A stretch of 64,000 bases of DNA from Streptomyces sp. NBC_01431 (GCF_036231355.1 NZ_CP109496.1:1116001-1180000), one strand, 5' to 3'. Shown: positions 27,684-36,923, counted from the stretch's first letter. The notes: generated by a model not told the origin, from the sequence alone. Numbers and translations: made by a program.

Positions 27684-28264
27684 TGCACTTCGACGACGGG
27701 CTCTACACCTGGATCACCGGCCTGGCGCACCGCGCGCCCGGCCCGCTGGACACCGCCATCTCCCTCTGGTCGGACTTCGGGCTCGCGCTGTTCGCCGTGC
27801 TGATGGTCCTCGCCTGGTGGCGGGCCCGACCGCTCGACAGCGCCCGCACCGCCCTGGCGCTCGCCGCTCCGCTGATCGTGGTGGCGGCCTACGTCGTCAA
27901 CGACCTCTTCAAGGTGGCCGTCCACGAGCAGCGCCCGTGTCAGACGCTGCACACCGTGACCGTCGAGGCCTGCCCGCCGCTCGGCGACTGGTCGTTCCCC
28001 AGCAACCACGCGGCGATCGCGGCCGCCGCGGCGGTGGCGATCCTGCTCACCGACCGGACGCTGGGCACGATCGCGGTCCCCGCAGCCCTCCTGATGGGCG
28101 CGTCGCGGGTCTGGATCGGGGCGCACTATCCGCACGACGTGGTGATCGGTCTGCTGGTCGGCACGGCCGTCGCCGCCGCTCTCGCCCCGGCGGCCCGCCG
28201 GTCCGCACCCATCGTGGAAAGACTGGCCGACACCAGGCTGCGGCCGCTGGTGACCGCTCGATGA
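27683..28264 (+). CDS. PAP2-family membrane phosphatase (first copy)
   Basis: This 193-residue protein has several membrane helices and the three PAP2 motifs: KVAVHEQRP, PSNHA and SRVWIGAHYPHDV. The PSNH form replaces the usual PSGH. The ATG overlaps the DedA stop (TGATG), giving translational coupling. Likely substrates are undecaprenyl pyrophosphate or phosphatidate; the coupling to DedA favours a lipid-carrier role. This is inference. Confidence 0.85.
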   Translation: MHFDDGLYTWITGLAHRAPGPLDTAISLWSDFGLALFAVLMVLAWWRARPLDSARTALALAAPLIVVAAYVVNDLFKVAVHEQRPCQTLHTVTVEACPPLGDWSFPSNHAAIAAAAAVAILLTDRTLGTIAVPAALLMGASRVWIGAHYPHDVVIGLLVGTAVAAALAPAARRSAPIVERLADTRLRPLVTAR

Positions 28265-28929
28265 CGAAGGCCCGACGCACGGGCACGGCGGCCTGCGTGC
28301 TGCTTCTCCTGCTCGCCCTGCTCACGGCACTGGTCGCCGTGCGGCACGGGGCGCCGCTGCCGGGCGACCTGGCCCTGCACCGATGGCCCCTCCAGCACCG
28401 CCCGCCGGTCGCCCTGGTCACCGCCCGCGCCGTCACGGCGACCGGCACTGGGCCCCTCCCCTACGTCCTGGCCGCCGTCGCGGGCCTGGTAGCCGGAGGT
28501 CCCGGCGCACGGCGCTGGTACACGGCTGCCGGGGCCCTCGCGGTGCTCGCCCTCGGCCAGGCACTGCGGTACGGCCTGATGGCGGCCGTCGCCCGGCCCC
28601 GCCCGGCCGCCCTCGACTGGGCGACCACGGCCTCCGGTCACTCCTTCCCCTCGGGCCACACCACCACGAGCGCGATCACCGCCGGACTGCTCGCCTGGGC
28701 GGTGCTGACCCGCTCCCGTACCTCAGCCGCGCACATGACGGTCGCGCTGCTCCTGCTCTGGGCGGCCGCCGTCGGCCTGTCCCGGATCTACCTCGGCGTG
28801 CACTGGGCGAGCGATGTGCTGGGCGGCTGGCTGCTCGCCTCACTCTGGCTCTGCCTCGCCGCCCTGGCCACGGCCCCTCTGATGCGTGCGCGCACGACGG
28901 AGCCCGAACGGCCGGAGCCACCCGCCTGA
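28261..28929 (+). CDS. PAP2-family membrane phosphatase (second copy)
   Basis: This 222-residue membrane protein carries the PAP2 motifs ARPRP, FPSGHT and SRIYLGVHWASDV, closer to the classical consensus than its neighbour. Its start overlaps the previous stop by 4 bases (ATGA). Three genes, DedA-PAP2-PAP2, are thus tightly coupled. The C-terminal tail is charged and cytoplasmic. Two PAP2 paralogues in one operon may split substrates or membrane faces. Confidence 0.87.
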   Translation: MTKARRTGTAACVLLLLLALLTALVAVRHGAPLPGDLALHRWPLQHRPPVALVTARAVTATGTGPLPYVLAAVAGLVAGGPGARRWYTAAGALAVLALGQALRYGLMAAVARPRPAALDWATTASGHSFPSGHTTTSAITAGLLAWAVLTRSRTSAAHMTVALLLLWAAAVGLSRIYLGVHWASDVLGGWLLASLWLCLAALATAPLMRARTTEPERPEPPA

Positions 28930-29103
28930 CCCGGATGAACCACCGGAACGACCTGAACCACCAGAACCACGCGGACCACGCGGACCACGCGTCAGGTGCG
29001 CGCCGTCCGTACCTCGCGCATCAACTCCCGTGCACGGCAAGGCGGTTGACGCGACCCCGAGGTGAACCCCGCACGTGCGGGCCCGCGTTCTCAGCCGTCG
29101 GGC

Positions 29104-29298
29104 TCAGCAGGCCGCCATGCAGTCCTCGCAGTACCGGTCGGCGTCGGTCAGCTCGGGCTTCGTCGGCGTCGCCGCCTCCTGCCTGCCCAGAGTGCGTCCG
29201 CACAGCGTGGTGGGATCGTCGGCGCTCATGACGTGCCACAAGAGGGCGCCGCGGGCCTCCGCCGGGTCGGGAACGGCTTCCGCTCGCAGTTCACGCAT
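29104..29298 (-). CDS. 64-residue zinc-ribbon-like protein
   Basis: A small protein with HVMSADDPTTLCGRTL in its middle and YCEDCMAAC at the end. The His/Cys spacing could bind zinc. GGAGGGAG precedes ATG 29298 by 8 bases, supporting translation. There is no signal peptide. Similar small proteins are common in Streptomyces, but I cannot name a function. The neighbouring 28930-29103 has short ACCACGCGG repeats and a 14-bp palindrome (29068-29081). Confidence 0.65.
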   Translation of the reverse strand: MRELRAEAVPDPAEARGALLWHVMSADDPTTLCGRTLGRQEAATPTKPELTDADRYCEDCMAAC

Positions 29299-29579
29299 GG
29301 TCTGCTCCCTCCGCCCCGGCTGCGCCGTGGGCCGCTTTCCGCTGTGAGTACTGGGGCTCCGATGGCCCAGCAGACCCCGCGCCCCGCGCGCCCGCCTCCC
29401 GGCGGCACCCGGACCGCGCCGCCACCCCCGGCGTGTTGCACTTGACGGCGTACATCGCCGCAGGGTGCGGCGGTCAGGCCGGAATCCAGGCAAAATGCGG
29501 CGCCGGGCGCCCGAACGAGTGATCGCCGGCGCCCCGGATGTCAACTCCACACCTTCGATGCCACCTTGACACCTCCGGC

Positions 29580-30815
29580 TCAGGCTGCCTTGAAGAAGGC
29601 GTTCCAACCGCCCGGAGGCGCCTGACCGACCTCCAGGGTGCGGAGCCTGTCGAGGACCTTCGGGTCCTGTACGTCCAGCCAGTCCACGAACTGGCGGAAC
29701 GACACCAGGCGTACGTCCTTCTTTCCCGCCATCCCCTTCAGCGCCTCCTCGACCGCGTCCATGTAGATGCCGCCGTTCCACTCCTCGAAGTGATTGCCGA
29801 TGCAGAAGGGCGCGCGGTTCGTCTCGTACGCGCGCCTGAAGCCCTGGAGGTACGAGGCGGTGGCCTGTTCCCGCCAGCCGGGATAGCGGTACGGCATGCC
29901 CTTGGTGGTGTTCTTCGACTGGTTGGCGAGGATGTTGTAGTCCATCGACAGGACCTCGAAGGAGTGCCCGGGGAACGGAATGCCCTGGAGCGGAAGGTCC
30001 CATACGCCCTGGCGCTTGTCGGGCCACTTCTGGCGGCCGCCTGGCGAGGAGGCGTCGTAGCGCCAGCCCAGTTCCTTCGCGGTGGGCAGCAGGTTGTCCC
30101 GGCCGAGCAGACACGGCGTACGGCCGCCGATGAGCTCTTTTCGGTAGTCGAAGGGCAGCGGGTCGGCGTCGTGCCAGCCGGTGTTGGTGCGCCATTCGGT
30201 GACGAAGTCGACCGCCTGGTCGACCTCGCTGCGCCATTGGGCGGCGGTCCAGTTGGCGACGGAACCCGGACCCTCGCAGAAGTGGCCGTTGAAGTGTGTG
30301 CCGATCTCGTGTCCGTCGGCCCACGCCTGCCGGGTGTACTTCAGCGTCTCCTTGAGGTGCTGATCGGTGAGGTATCCGATGTCGGAGGCGCCGACGGGAT
30401 TGTTCGGCGGCCGATAGAGGCTCTTCTTCGACTCCGGCAGCAGGTAGAGGCCGGACAGGAAGAACGTCATGCCCGCGCCGTGGTTCCTGGCCAGTTCGAG
30501 GAAGCGCGGGAAGAGGCCGTTGCCGACCTCGCCGGCGCCGTCCCAGGAGAAGATCACGAACTGCGGCGGGGTCTGGCCGGGTTCGAGCGGGACGGGCCTG
30601 TCAGGCTGGTTGGGCTGCTTGCCGGTGTCCGCCGTCGACCCGTCACCGATGAGCCTGGCCTGCTGCTTTGCGGGTTTCGCCGGTCCCTGGCCGGAGGCCG
30701 GTACGCCCGGCCGCTCGGCGCCGCCATCGCCCGTCGAGCCGCAGCCCGCGAGCCCCGCCGCGGCAACCGCCCCAAGTCCCGCGCCAAGCAATCCCCTTCG
30801 GCTGATGTCCCGCAT
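29580..30815 (-). CDS. Polysaccharide deacetylase-family lipoprotein
   Basis: This 411-residue protein has a twin-arginine/lipoprotein signal (SRRGLLGAG, ending LAGC). A Pro/Gly linker and a NodB-like deacetylase domain follow, with FVIFSWDGAGE and HEIGTHFNGHF (metal-binding His pair). It should sit on the outer face of the membrane and deacetylate a wall or extracellular glycan, though catalysis is not proven: the TFDDG-type motif is altered to SWDGA. GGGAG precedes ATG 30815. An 18-bp palindrome lies upstream. Confidence 0.8.
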   Translation of the reverse strand: MRDISRRGLLGAGLGAVAAAGLAGCGSTGDGGAERPGVPASGQGPAKPAKQQARLIGDGSTADTGKQPNQPDRPVPLEPGQTPPQFVIFSWDGAGEVGNGLFPRFLELARNHGAGMTFFLSGLYLLPESKKSLYRPPNNPVGASDIGYLTDQHLKETLKYTRQAWADGHEIGTHFNGHFCEGPGSVANWTAAQWRSEVDQAVDFVTEWRTNTGWHDADPLPFDYRKELIGGRTPCLLGRDNLLPTAKELGWRYDASSPGGRQKWPDKRQGVWDLPLQGIPFPGHSFEVLSMDYNILANQSKNTTKGMPYRYPGWREQATASYLQGFRRAYETNRAPFCIGNHFEEWNGGIYMDAVEEALKGMAGKKDVRLVSFRQFVDWLDVQDPKVLDRLRTLEVGQAPPGGWNAFFKAA

Positions 30816-30879
30816 TGCCTGCTCCCGTCGCTCATCCAGCGGACCCCTGATCTGTAGACCACACGGCCATGAATTAACC

Positions 30880-30897
30880 CAATATCAGATGATATTG
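30880..30897. promoter_or_regulatory. 18-bp palindrome upstream of the deacetylase gene
   Basis: CAATATCAGATGATATTG has 8-bp arms and a 2-base centre, 65 bp upstream of the deacetylase start. The symmetry and AT content fit an operator. No regulator is adjacent. Confidence 0.55.
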
Positions 30898-31063
30898 AGC
30901 CGCTCGCTTCGTCACACCGACACCACCATCACCACGTATGACCATCCCTTGACTTTCCGTAGGCCATCCGACGAGCCCGCCTTGAATCCGGCCACCCCCG
31001 CCCCGCGCGACCACCCGGCTCAACTCACGCCAGAAGGGCCGCCCTTCCCTCATTCACGTCATC

Positions 31064-31092
31064 TTGACGATAAACCCTCGCGGCCATATCGT
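31064..31092 (+). promoter_or_regulatory. Promoter of the SPFH/NAD-kinase-like operon
   Basis: TTGACG (31064-31069), 17 bp, TATCGT (31087-31092). Transcription would start near 31099, about 24 bases before ATG 31123, with GAGG as a modest SD. Confidence 0.5.
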
Positions 31093-31122
31093 CACTGAGA
31101 CGAAAAGAAATGAGGTTCCGTC

Positions 31123-32127
31123 ATGGCCGACATCTCCCGGCGCTTCGGCTGGCGCCATCTGCGCTCCACGCCCACCGCTCACGTCCGGCACCACAGGAAC
31201 GGCGTCACCGCCCACGACGGCGCGGGGCTGAGCTTCTGGTTCCGGCCCCTGAGCGCCGCGCTGTCCGAAGTGCCGGTCAACGACCGGGAGCTGGCCATGG
31301 CCTTCCACGCCCGTACCTGCGACTTCCAGGACGTCACCGTGCAGGCGACCGTCACCTACCGGATCAGCGAGCCGGGCCGGGCCGCCGACCGGCTCGACTT
31401 CTCCATCGACCCGGACACCGGCATCTGGCGGGGCGACCCCTTGGACCAGTTGTCGACGCTGCTCACCGAGACGGCCCAGCAGCACGCCCTCGACGTGCTC
31501 GCCCGCACCCCGCTGGCGGCCGCGCTCGCCGACGGCGTGGCCGCGGTACGGGAGCGGGTCGCGGACGGTCTCGCGGCGGAGGCCCGGCTGCCCGCGACCG
31601 GCATCGAGGTGGTGGCCGTACGGGTCGTGGCGATCCGCCCCGAGCCGGAGGTGGAGCGGGCGTTGCGGACGCCGGCGCGGGAGCAGATCCAGCAGGAGGC
31701 GGACCGGGCGACGTACGAGCGGCGGGCCGTGGCCGTGGAGCGCGAGCGGGCCATCGCCGAGAACGAACTCGCCAGCCGCATCGAACTCGCCCGGCGGGAG
31801 GAGGAGTTGGTGGAGCAGCGCGGCACCAATACGCGCCGCGAGGCCGAGGAGGAAGCGGCGGCGGACGCGGTGCGCGCCGAAGCCGAGGCCGCCCGCACGG
31901 TGCGGCTCGCCCAGGCGGAGGCGGAGGCGGCCCGCGCGTCGGGCGAGGCGCGGGCGGCCGCCCAGGCGGCCTGGCTCCAGGTTCACGGCGAGGCGGACCC
32001 GGCCACGCTGCACGCCCTGGCCGTGACCCGGCTGGCCGAGAACCTGCCCCGCATCGACAGCCTCACCCTGTCCCCCGACGTCCTCACCGAACTGGTCTCC
32101 CGGCTGGGCCGGGGGGAGCGGTCGTGA
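31123..32127 (+). CDS. SPFH/band-7 domain protein, soluble
   Basis: This 334-residue protein has an SPFH domain at about residues 45-190 (MAFHARTCDFQDVTVQATVTYRI). A long Glu/Ala/Arg-rich coiled-coil segment follows to about 290, then a short C-terminal helix. It has no membrane helix, unlike stomatins and flotillins, so membrane contact would be by the coil or a partner. SPFH proteins form large ring or cage oligomers. The stop overlaps the next gene's GTG by 4 bases. The tight pairing with a NAD-kinase-like protein is unusual. Confidence 0.82.
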   Translation: MADISRRFGWRHLRSTPTAHVRHHRNGVTAHDGAGLSFWFRPLSAALSEVPVNDRELAMAFHARTCDFQDVTVQATVTYRISEPGRAADRLDFSIDPDTGIWRGDPLDQLSTLLTETAQQHALDVLARTPLAAALADGVAAVRERVADGLAAEARLPATGIEVVAVRVVAIRPEPEVERALRTPAREQIQQEADRATYERRAVAVERERAIAENELASRIELARREEELVEQRGTNTRREAEEEAAADAVRAEAEAARTVRLAQAEAEAARASGEARAAAQAAWLQVHGEADPATLHALAVTRLAENLPRIDSLTLSPDVLTELVSRLGRGERS

Positions 32128-33026
32128 GCCTGGCACCGCGGGCCGTGCTCGTCCATCGCACCTCGGAATACGAGGAGTTGCTGACCCGGCACGGCACACA
32201 CGGCCAGGCGGAGTTCTTCCTCTCCTCGCGGGGACGGGAGATCCGCGAGGTCGCCGAACGCCATCAGCGAGTGCTACGGGCCCTCGCCGATGTGTCGGCC
32301 GCGGTGCCGTCGCAGTGGCGCCAGGCCCGGGTCGAGCGCGCCGACCTCGACCGCTTCCTGTTCGCCCCCGAGGACGTGGTCGTGGTGGTCGGACAGGACG
32401 GTCTGGTCGCCAACGCCGCCAAGTACCTGTCGGGACAGCCGGTGATCGGCATCGACACCGAGCCGGGGCGCAACCCCGGCGTCCTGGTGCGCCACCGGCC
32501 GGACGCCGCGGCGGCGCTGCTGCCCGCCGCCCTCTCGCGCGACCGCGGGGTCGAGGAGCTCACCATGGTGGAGGCGGTCACCGACGACGAGCAGCGGCTG
32601 CTCGCGCTCAACGAGATCTACCTCGGCGCCCCGGGCCATCAGACCGCCCGCTACCGCATCGCCGCAGCCGCCGGAAGCGCCACCAAAGTGGAAGCGCAGG
32701 CCTCGTCCGGCGTCCTGATCGGCACGGGCACGGGAGCCACCGGCTGGCTGCGTTCGCTGTGGCTCCAGCGCGAGAGCCCTTGCGCCCTGCCGTCGCGCGC
32801 GGATCCCCGCCTGGTGTGGTTCGTGCGCGAGGCATGGCCCTCCCCCGTCACCGGCACGTCGTTGGTCGACGGCGAGTTGTCCCGCTCGCAACGTCTGCGG
32901 ATCACTGTGGAGTCCGACCGCCTGGTCGCGTTCGGCGACGGCATGGAGGGCGACACACTGGAACTGACCTGGGGTCAGTCGGTCACTGTGGGCGTTGCGG
33001 ACACGGCGTTGCGGCTGGTGGGCTGA
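32124..33026 (+). CDS. NAD-kinase-like fold protein with altered motifs
   Basis: This protein of about 300 residues shows the NAD/diacylglycerol-kinase fold. The nucleotide loop GGDG(T) reads VVVVVGQDGLVANAA (about 86-100). The second domain begins LNEIYLGAPG, like the LNE/LND of NAD kinase, and the substrate loop reads GTGTGATGWLRSL. The changed motifs mean true NAD kinase activity is uncertain. It may bind NAD(P) or another nucleotide. The GTG at 32124 is coupled to the SPFH gene by a 4-base overlap, so the two products probably work together. Confidence 0.7.
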   Translation: MSLAPRAVLVHRTSEYEELLTRHGTHGQAEFFLSSRGREIREVAERHQRVLRALADVSAAVPSQWRQARVERADLDRFLFAPEDVVVVVGQDGLVANAAKYLSGQPVIGIDTEPGRNPGVLVRHRPDAAAALLPAALSRDRGVEELTMVEAVTDDEQRLLALNEIYLGAPGHQTARYRIAAAAGSATKVEAQASSGVLIGTGTGATGWLRSLWLQRESPCALPSRADPRLVWFVREAWPSPVTGTSLVDGELSRSQRLRITVESDRLVAFGDGMEGDTLELTWGQSVTVGVADTALRLVG

Positions 33027-33145
33027 GGGCGTCGGACACAGCGGCCGGCCCGGCGGACCGCGCGTCATCGGGGCCGTGACGGCCGATTGTCAGTGGCGTA
33101 CGGCATCGTGAACGGTGAGCCCGTACTGCCGAGGGAAGGCTGCCG

Positions 33146-33403
33146 ATGACCGCCACCGCTGTGATGACGTCCCATGAACGCTCCGCCGCCCAGGCCTATC
33201 TGCGGCTGCTCAGTACCGTGCGCGCCGCCCTCGACGCACCCGCGGGCGGGCCGCAGGCCCCGCTCGCCCTGGAGGGCGTCATCGCCGAGGCGGACGAGGC
33301 TCTGGCGCTCGCGGGCCTCGCGGGCAACGAAGAGGCGCTGTTCGTCCTCGTGGGCAGCCTGCATGGTGGCGGGGCGCCCGCGCCGGGGCGGCCCCGCCCA
33401 TGA
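33146..33403 (+). CDS. 85-residue hypothetical protein
   Basis: A small, mostly helical protein, alanine-rich, with ERSAAQAYLRLLSTVRAAL at the N-terminus. GAGGGAAGG lies about 8 bases before ATG 33146, supporting translation. It stands alone, convergent with the methyltransferase gene 23 bp away. There is no signal peptide or Cys. I do not recognise a family. Confidence 0.5.
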   Translation: MTATAVMTSHERSAAQAYLRLLSTVRAALDAPAGGPQAPLALEGVIAEADEALALAGLAGNEEALFVLVGSLHGGGAPAPGRPRP

Positions 33404-33426
33404 GACGACGGCCGGATGCCGCCGCG

Positions 33427-34254
33427 TCAGCGCTTGAGGGCGACGCCGCCGTACATCGCCACCTCGGCAGGCAGTGCCCCCTCGCCCGTCTCCGGGCGCC
33501 ATCGAGAGCACGAGACGACCCCGGGCTCAAGGAGCTCAAGTCCCTCGAAGAGCCGGGCGATTTGATCCGGGGTGCGCTGGGTCAGCCTGGGCGTGCCGTG
33601 CTCGTTCCAGAACGCCACGGCGGCGTCCACATCCGGCATGGCCGGGCTGGTGATGGTGTGGGAGAGCACTAGATGGCTGCCTGCCGGAAGTTCCCTCATC
33701 AGATCTCGCACGAGGCGGATCGCCTCGTTTTCGTCCGGGATGAAGATGACGACGCCGAGCAGCATCAGCGCGACCGGCTGCGTCAGATCGAGGGTCTTCG
33801 CCGCGTGTTCCAGGATGGCGCCGGTGTCGCGAAGGTCGGCGTCGAGGTAGTCCGTACGCCCCTCGGGAGCGCTGGTGAGCAGAGCACGGGCGTGTGCGAG
33901 GACCAGGGGGTCGTTGTCGACGTAGACGATCCGGGCCTCGGGCGCGAGCCGCTGGGCCACCTCATGGGTGTTGTCGGCGGTGGGCAGCCCGGTGCCGACG
34001 TCGAGGAACTGACGCACACCCCGGTCGGCCACCAGATGGCGCACGGCCCGCCCCAGGAACAGCCGGTCGGCGAGCGCGTAGTCGCCGATGCCCGGGTGGA
34101 GCGCGCGGATCTGGTCGCCGACTTCGCGGTCGACGGGGTAGTTGTCCTTGCCGCCGAGCCAGTAGTTCCAGATCCGGGCGGTGTGCGGCTGCGCGGTGTT
34201 GATGCGCTCGCGCACGTGGTCGGGCGTCGAGGCGGGTGCGGGGTTCTCGGTCAC
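33427..34254 (-). CDS. SAM-dependent methyltransferase, DUF574 type
   Basis: This protein of about 275 residues belongs to the actinomycete S-adenosylmethionine methyltransferase family often called DUF574. Family hallmarks are ARIWNYWLGGKDNYPVDREV, the SAM loop FLDVGTGLPTADNTHEVAQ and VYVDNDPLVLAHARALL. I chose GTG 34254, because AGGAGACAC lies about 9 bases upstream; ORF extension to 34296 has no SD. These proteins are very numerous in Streptomyces; most have unknown substrates. The next gene upstream is 455 bp away. Confidence 0.85.
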   Translation of the reverse strand: MTENPAPASTPDHVRERINTAQPHTARIWNYWLGGKDNYPVDREVGDQIRALHPGIGDYALADRLFLGRAVRHLVADRGVRQFLDVGTGLPTADNTHEVAQRLAPEARIVYVDNDPLVLAHARALLTSAPEGRTDYLDADLRDTGAILEHAAKTLDLTQPVALMLLGVVIFIPDENEAIRLVRDLMRELPAGSHLVLSHTITSPAMPDVDAAVAFWNEHGTPRLTQRTPDQIARLFEGLELLEPGVVSCSRWRPETGEGALPAEVAMYGGVALKR

Positions 34255-34709
34255 GGATGTGTCTCCTGGAATCCTGGAGGTGCGGCGCTGCGTCAACAGC
34301 CAATCTAGATACCGGAGTTGGCCCTTTCACAGTCACCCCACCACCCCCGCCCCACCCCGCCTCGACGGACCCGGCCCTGCTTCCGGGACGCGGGCCCCCG
34401 TGTGCATCGGCCGCCGGACACTCGGCGCGCCGCGGGGCGCCCGCCGGCTGCCCCACGGACGACCGGTTCCACGCCGCCGGTGACACCGCGCTGCGCGTGC
34501 GGAGTCGGCCCGGGGGGCGCCGCGCTCGCACGCCCTCGCGCTCGCACGCCGACGTCCTCGCATGCCGTCGTGCTCGACCGGCGGTCGCCGCGAGGTGCGC
34601 CGGTTCGCTGTGGGGCCGCGAGAGCGACGTGTGGACCCTCCCTGCCGACGGCACGGGCGCCCCCGGCAGGCCGTCGAGGGGGTCTGGTCGCCGGTCGTGG
34701 TGGGCCCGG
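34255..34709. other. Gene-free GC-rich stretch
   Basis: The 455 bp between the P450 stop and the methyltransferase start hold no supportable gene. A 14-bp unit, CGCGCTCGCACGCC, is repeated at 34521 and 34537. Otherwise nothing structured is seen. Confidence 0.45.
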
Positions 34710-35942
34710 CTACGCCCCCAGCCGTACCGGAATCTCCTGCCAGCCGCACGCGATGAACGACGGAACCTGCTTCAACTCCGCGCTCTTGACGGCCAGTTCG
34801 AGGTCGGGGAAGCGGGAGAAGAGCGCCGGCAGGGCGGTCAGGGCTTCCATCCGGGCGAGCGGGGCGCCGATGCAGCGGTGCACTCCGATACCGAAGGCCA
34901 GATGGTCGTCGGCGCCGCGCGCGGCGTCGAAGGAGTCCGCCTCGGCGCCGTAGTGCGCCGGGTCGAGGCCCGCCGCCGCGTAGGTGGTGACGATGGCGTC
35001 GCCCGCCGGGATGGTGACTCCGTCGACCGTGACGTCCGTGACCGCGAACCGCAGGGGGAGATTGGCGATCGACGGCTGGACGCGCAGCGTCTCGTCGACC
35101 ACGGCGTCCCAGGTCGTCGCGCCCGAGCGGACGGCCGCGAGCTGCCCCGGCCGGTCCAGGAGCGCCACGATCGCGTTACCGATGAGGTTGACGGTCGTCT
35201 CGAACCCGGCGCCGATGACCAGGAGCACGGTGTGGACCAGTTCCTGCTCGCTGAGCCGGTCGCCGTCGTCGTCGCGCACCTTGATGAGTTCGGTGGTCAT
35301 GTCGTCGCCCGGCCGCTCCCGCTTGGCAGCGACGAGGGCGCCCAGGACGGTGGCGATCTGCTCCTGTACGAACGCGCCGTGCTCGGGGCTCGGGTCCGAG
35401 GTGTCCATGATGGCGGCGATCAACCGGCCGGTGGCCTCGGTCAAGTGGTCCGGCACGCCGAAGAGTTCGCAGATGAGGCGCATGGGGAGCGGGTATGCGT
35501 AACCCGCCTTGAGATCGACCGGCCCACCGCTGGCAGCCGTTTCGGCGAGGCCGTCGAGGAGTTCGGCGGTGATCGCCTCGACCCGGCCCCGCATCGCCTC
35601 GGTGCGCCGGGCCGTGAAGCTGGGGGCGACCAGTTTGCGTAGCCGCGCATGGTCGGGACCGTACGTCGAGAGCATGTTGACCACGCCGACCCAGCCCAGG
35701 ACCCAGGCCCAGCCGGGGTGTTGGTCCAGCTCCGGGAAGAGCGACCAGTGCTTGCGGGGGTCCTTGCTCACCTGCGGATCGAGGATCAGAGTCTTGAGGG
35801 TGTCGTAACCGGTTGGTGCCCAGGCGGGGATGCCGCCCGGCAGCGTGACGGGCACGATCGGCCCGAGTGCGCGCAGGCGGGCGCTCTCGGCGGCTATGTC
35901 CGCACCGAACGGGTCGAGGGGCACACGGGCGGGCGCGCTCAT
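34710..35942 (-). CDS. Cytochrome P450 (first)
   Basis: This 410-residue bacterial P450 has the heme-ligand motif FGIGVHRCIGAPLA near residue 350. The I-helix reads IGAGFETTVNL and the ExxR motif is DETLR. It is soluble, so it needs external ferredoxin partners, and none are encoded nearby. ATG 35942 follows AGGAGG by about 8 bases. The closest homologues of such CYP107/105-type proteins hydroxylate many substrates; the natural one is unknown here. It is downstream of the substrate-binding gene on the same strand, 117 bp away. Confidence 0.92.
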   Translation of the reverse strand: MSAPARVPLDPFGADIAAESARLRALGPIVPVTLPGGIPAWAPTGYDTLKTLILDPQVSKDPRKHWSLFPELDQHPGWAWVLGWVGVVNMLSTYGPDHARLRKLVAPSFTARRTEAMRGRVEAITAELLDGLAETAASGGPVDLKAGYAYPLPMRLICELFGVPDHLTEATGRLIAAIMDTSDPSPEHGAFVQEQIATVLGALVAAKRERPGDDMTTELIKVRDDDGDRLSEQELVHTVLLVIGAGFETTVNLIGNAIVALLDRPGQLAAVRSGATTWDAVVDETLRVQPSIANLPLRFAVTDVTVDGVTIPAGDAIVTTYAAAGLDPAHYGAEADSFDAARGADDHLAFGIGVHRCIGAPLARMEALTALPALFSRFPDLELAVKSAELKQVPSFIACGWQEIPVRLGA

Positions 35943-36059
35943 TCTCGGTCCCTCCTGACTGAGTAGGTGGCTAACCTGCCCAGTACACACCGGTGTTGAC
36001 CCGCCCCTCGTCGCCTTTGGCCGAACCTGGACGTTCTCTCCCCCCATCGGACCGGCCGC

Positions 36060-36923
36060 TCAAGCCGTCTCCAGTGCCTGGGCAACCAGCTTGAGGAACG
36101 CCGCCTGGGCACGGGCGCTGCATGGAGACTCCGGGTTCCAGTCGAGGACGCGGGCTCCGCCCTCCAGGGCGCGCCACGACGGGTTGGCCCGCAGCGTGTC
36201 GGGCGCGGCCGCGTTCGACCTGGCGTCGGCGAGGACGATGGCCGGGCGCAGTTCGGCCGCTTCGTGCCAGCCGGTCGTGGACCAGTTGGTTCCGGTGCCC
36301 CCCTCCGGCTCGACCAGGGCGACGCCGTACGCCGCGAGGTCGAGCAGTTGGGGCCAGGCCCGGGGCCTCGCGAGGTGGACCTGGTCGGGACCCGCGGCGG
36401 ACAGGGCGAGAACGCGGGGCGCGGGAGCCCGCGCGGCGGCCGCCCGCAGGCGGTCCTCGGCGGCTTCCAGCTCCGCGGTGTCCTCGGGGGCCGCCCCCAA
36501 CGACCGTGCGAGATCGGCGAATCGGGCCCGCACCTGGGCCGGTGTGCGGGACGCTCCCACGTCCAGAACGACCAGCGGGACCTGCTCTTCCAGATGCTTG
36601 GCGACCTCGGGATCCAGCCCGTACACCTGGCCGCCACCGTACGCAACGGCCACCACCAGGTCCGGTCCGGCGCCCAGCAGCGCCTCGACGCCGAGGTCCG
36701 CGCCCGCCCCCAGGTAGCCGACCTCGGTCCGCGGCAGCGCGCCGGACTTGGCGGGATCGGGTTCGGCGCCGTCGTGGAAGGACCCGAACACCGCCACGGG
36801 ACGGAGCCCCAGGTCCCAGAGCGTGGCGCCGGCCTGTATGTAGGCCACCACGCGGTACGGGCGGGCCGCCGCGGTCGACACGTGCCCGCGGTCGTCCGGG
36901 AATTGCCAGGCCGTCTGCTCCAT
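36060..36923 (-). CDS. Substrate-binding protein-like (FepB/TroA fold) without export signal
   Basis: This protein of about 287 residues has the iron-siderophore periplasmic-binding fold: VVAYIQAGATLWDLGLRPVAVFG, GPDLVVAV, DQVHLARPRAWPQL. Usually such proteins are lipoproteins. Here neither the chosen ATG (36923) nor the longer frame to 36992 begins with a signal peptide or lipobox. No permease or ATPase gene is nearby. It may be cytoplasmic, for example a siderophore-handling protein. The ribosome site is weak, so the start is uncertain. Confidence 0.65.
   Translation of the reverse strand: MEQTAWQFPDDRGHVSTAAARPYRVVAYIQAGATLWDLGLRPVAVFGSFHDGAEPDPAKSGALPRTEVGYLGAGADLGVEALLGAGPDLVVAVAYGGGQVYGLDPEVAKHLEEQVPLVVLDVGASRTPAQVRARFADLARSLGAAPEDTAELEAAEDRLRAAAARAPAPRVLALSAAGPDQVHLARPRAWPQLLDLAAYGVALVEPEGGTGTNWSTTGWHEAAELRPAIVLADARSNAAAPDTLRANPSWRALEGGARVLDWNPESPCSARAQAAFLKLVAQALETA

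Larger units (their letters stand above)
30816..31122. other. Divergent intergenic region, deacetylase / SPFH operon
   Basis: The 307 bp are AT-rich for this genome and hold no gene. A palindrome serves the deacetylase side (30880-30897) and a promoter the SPFH side (31064-31092). Confidence 0.6.

Noticed and set aside
34305..34547. 80-codon minus-strand frame in the methyltransferase/P450 gap
   Set aside because: No SD, Arg/Gly-rich composition, no motif.
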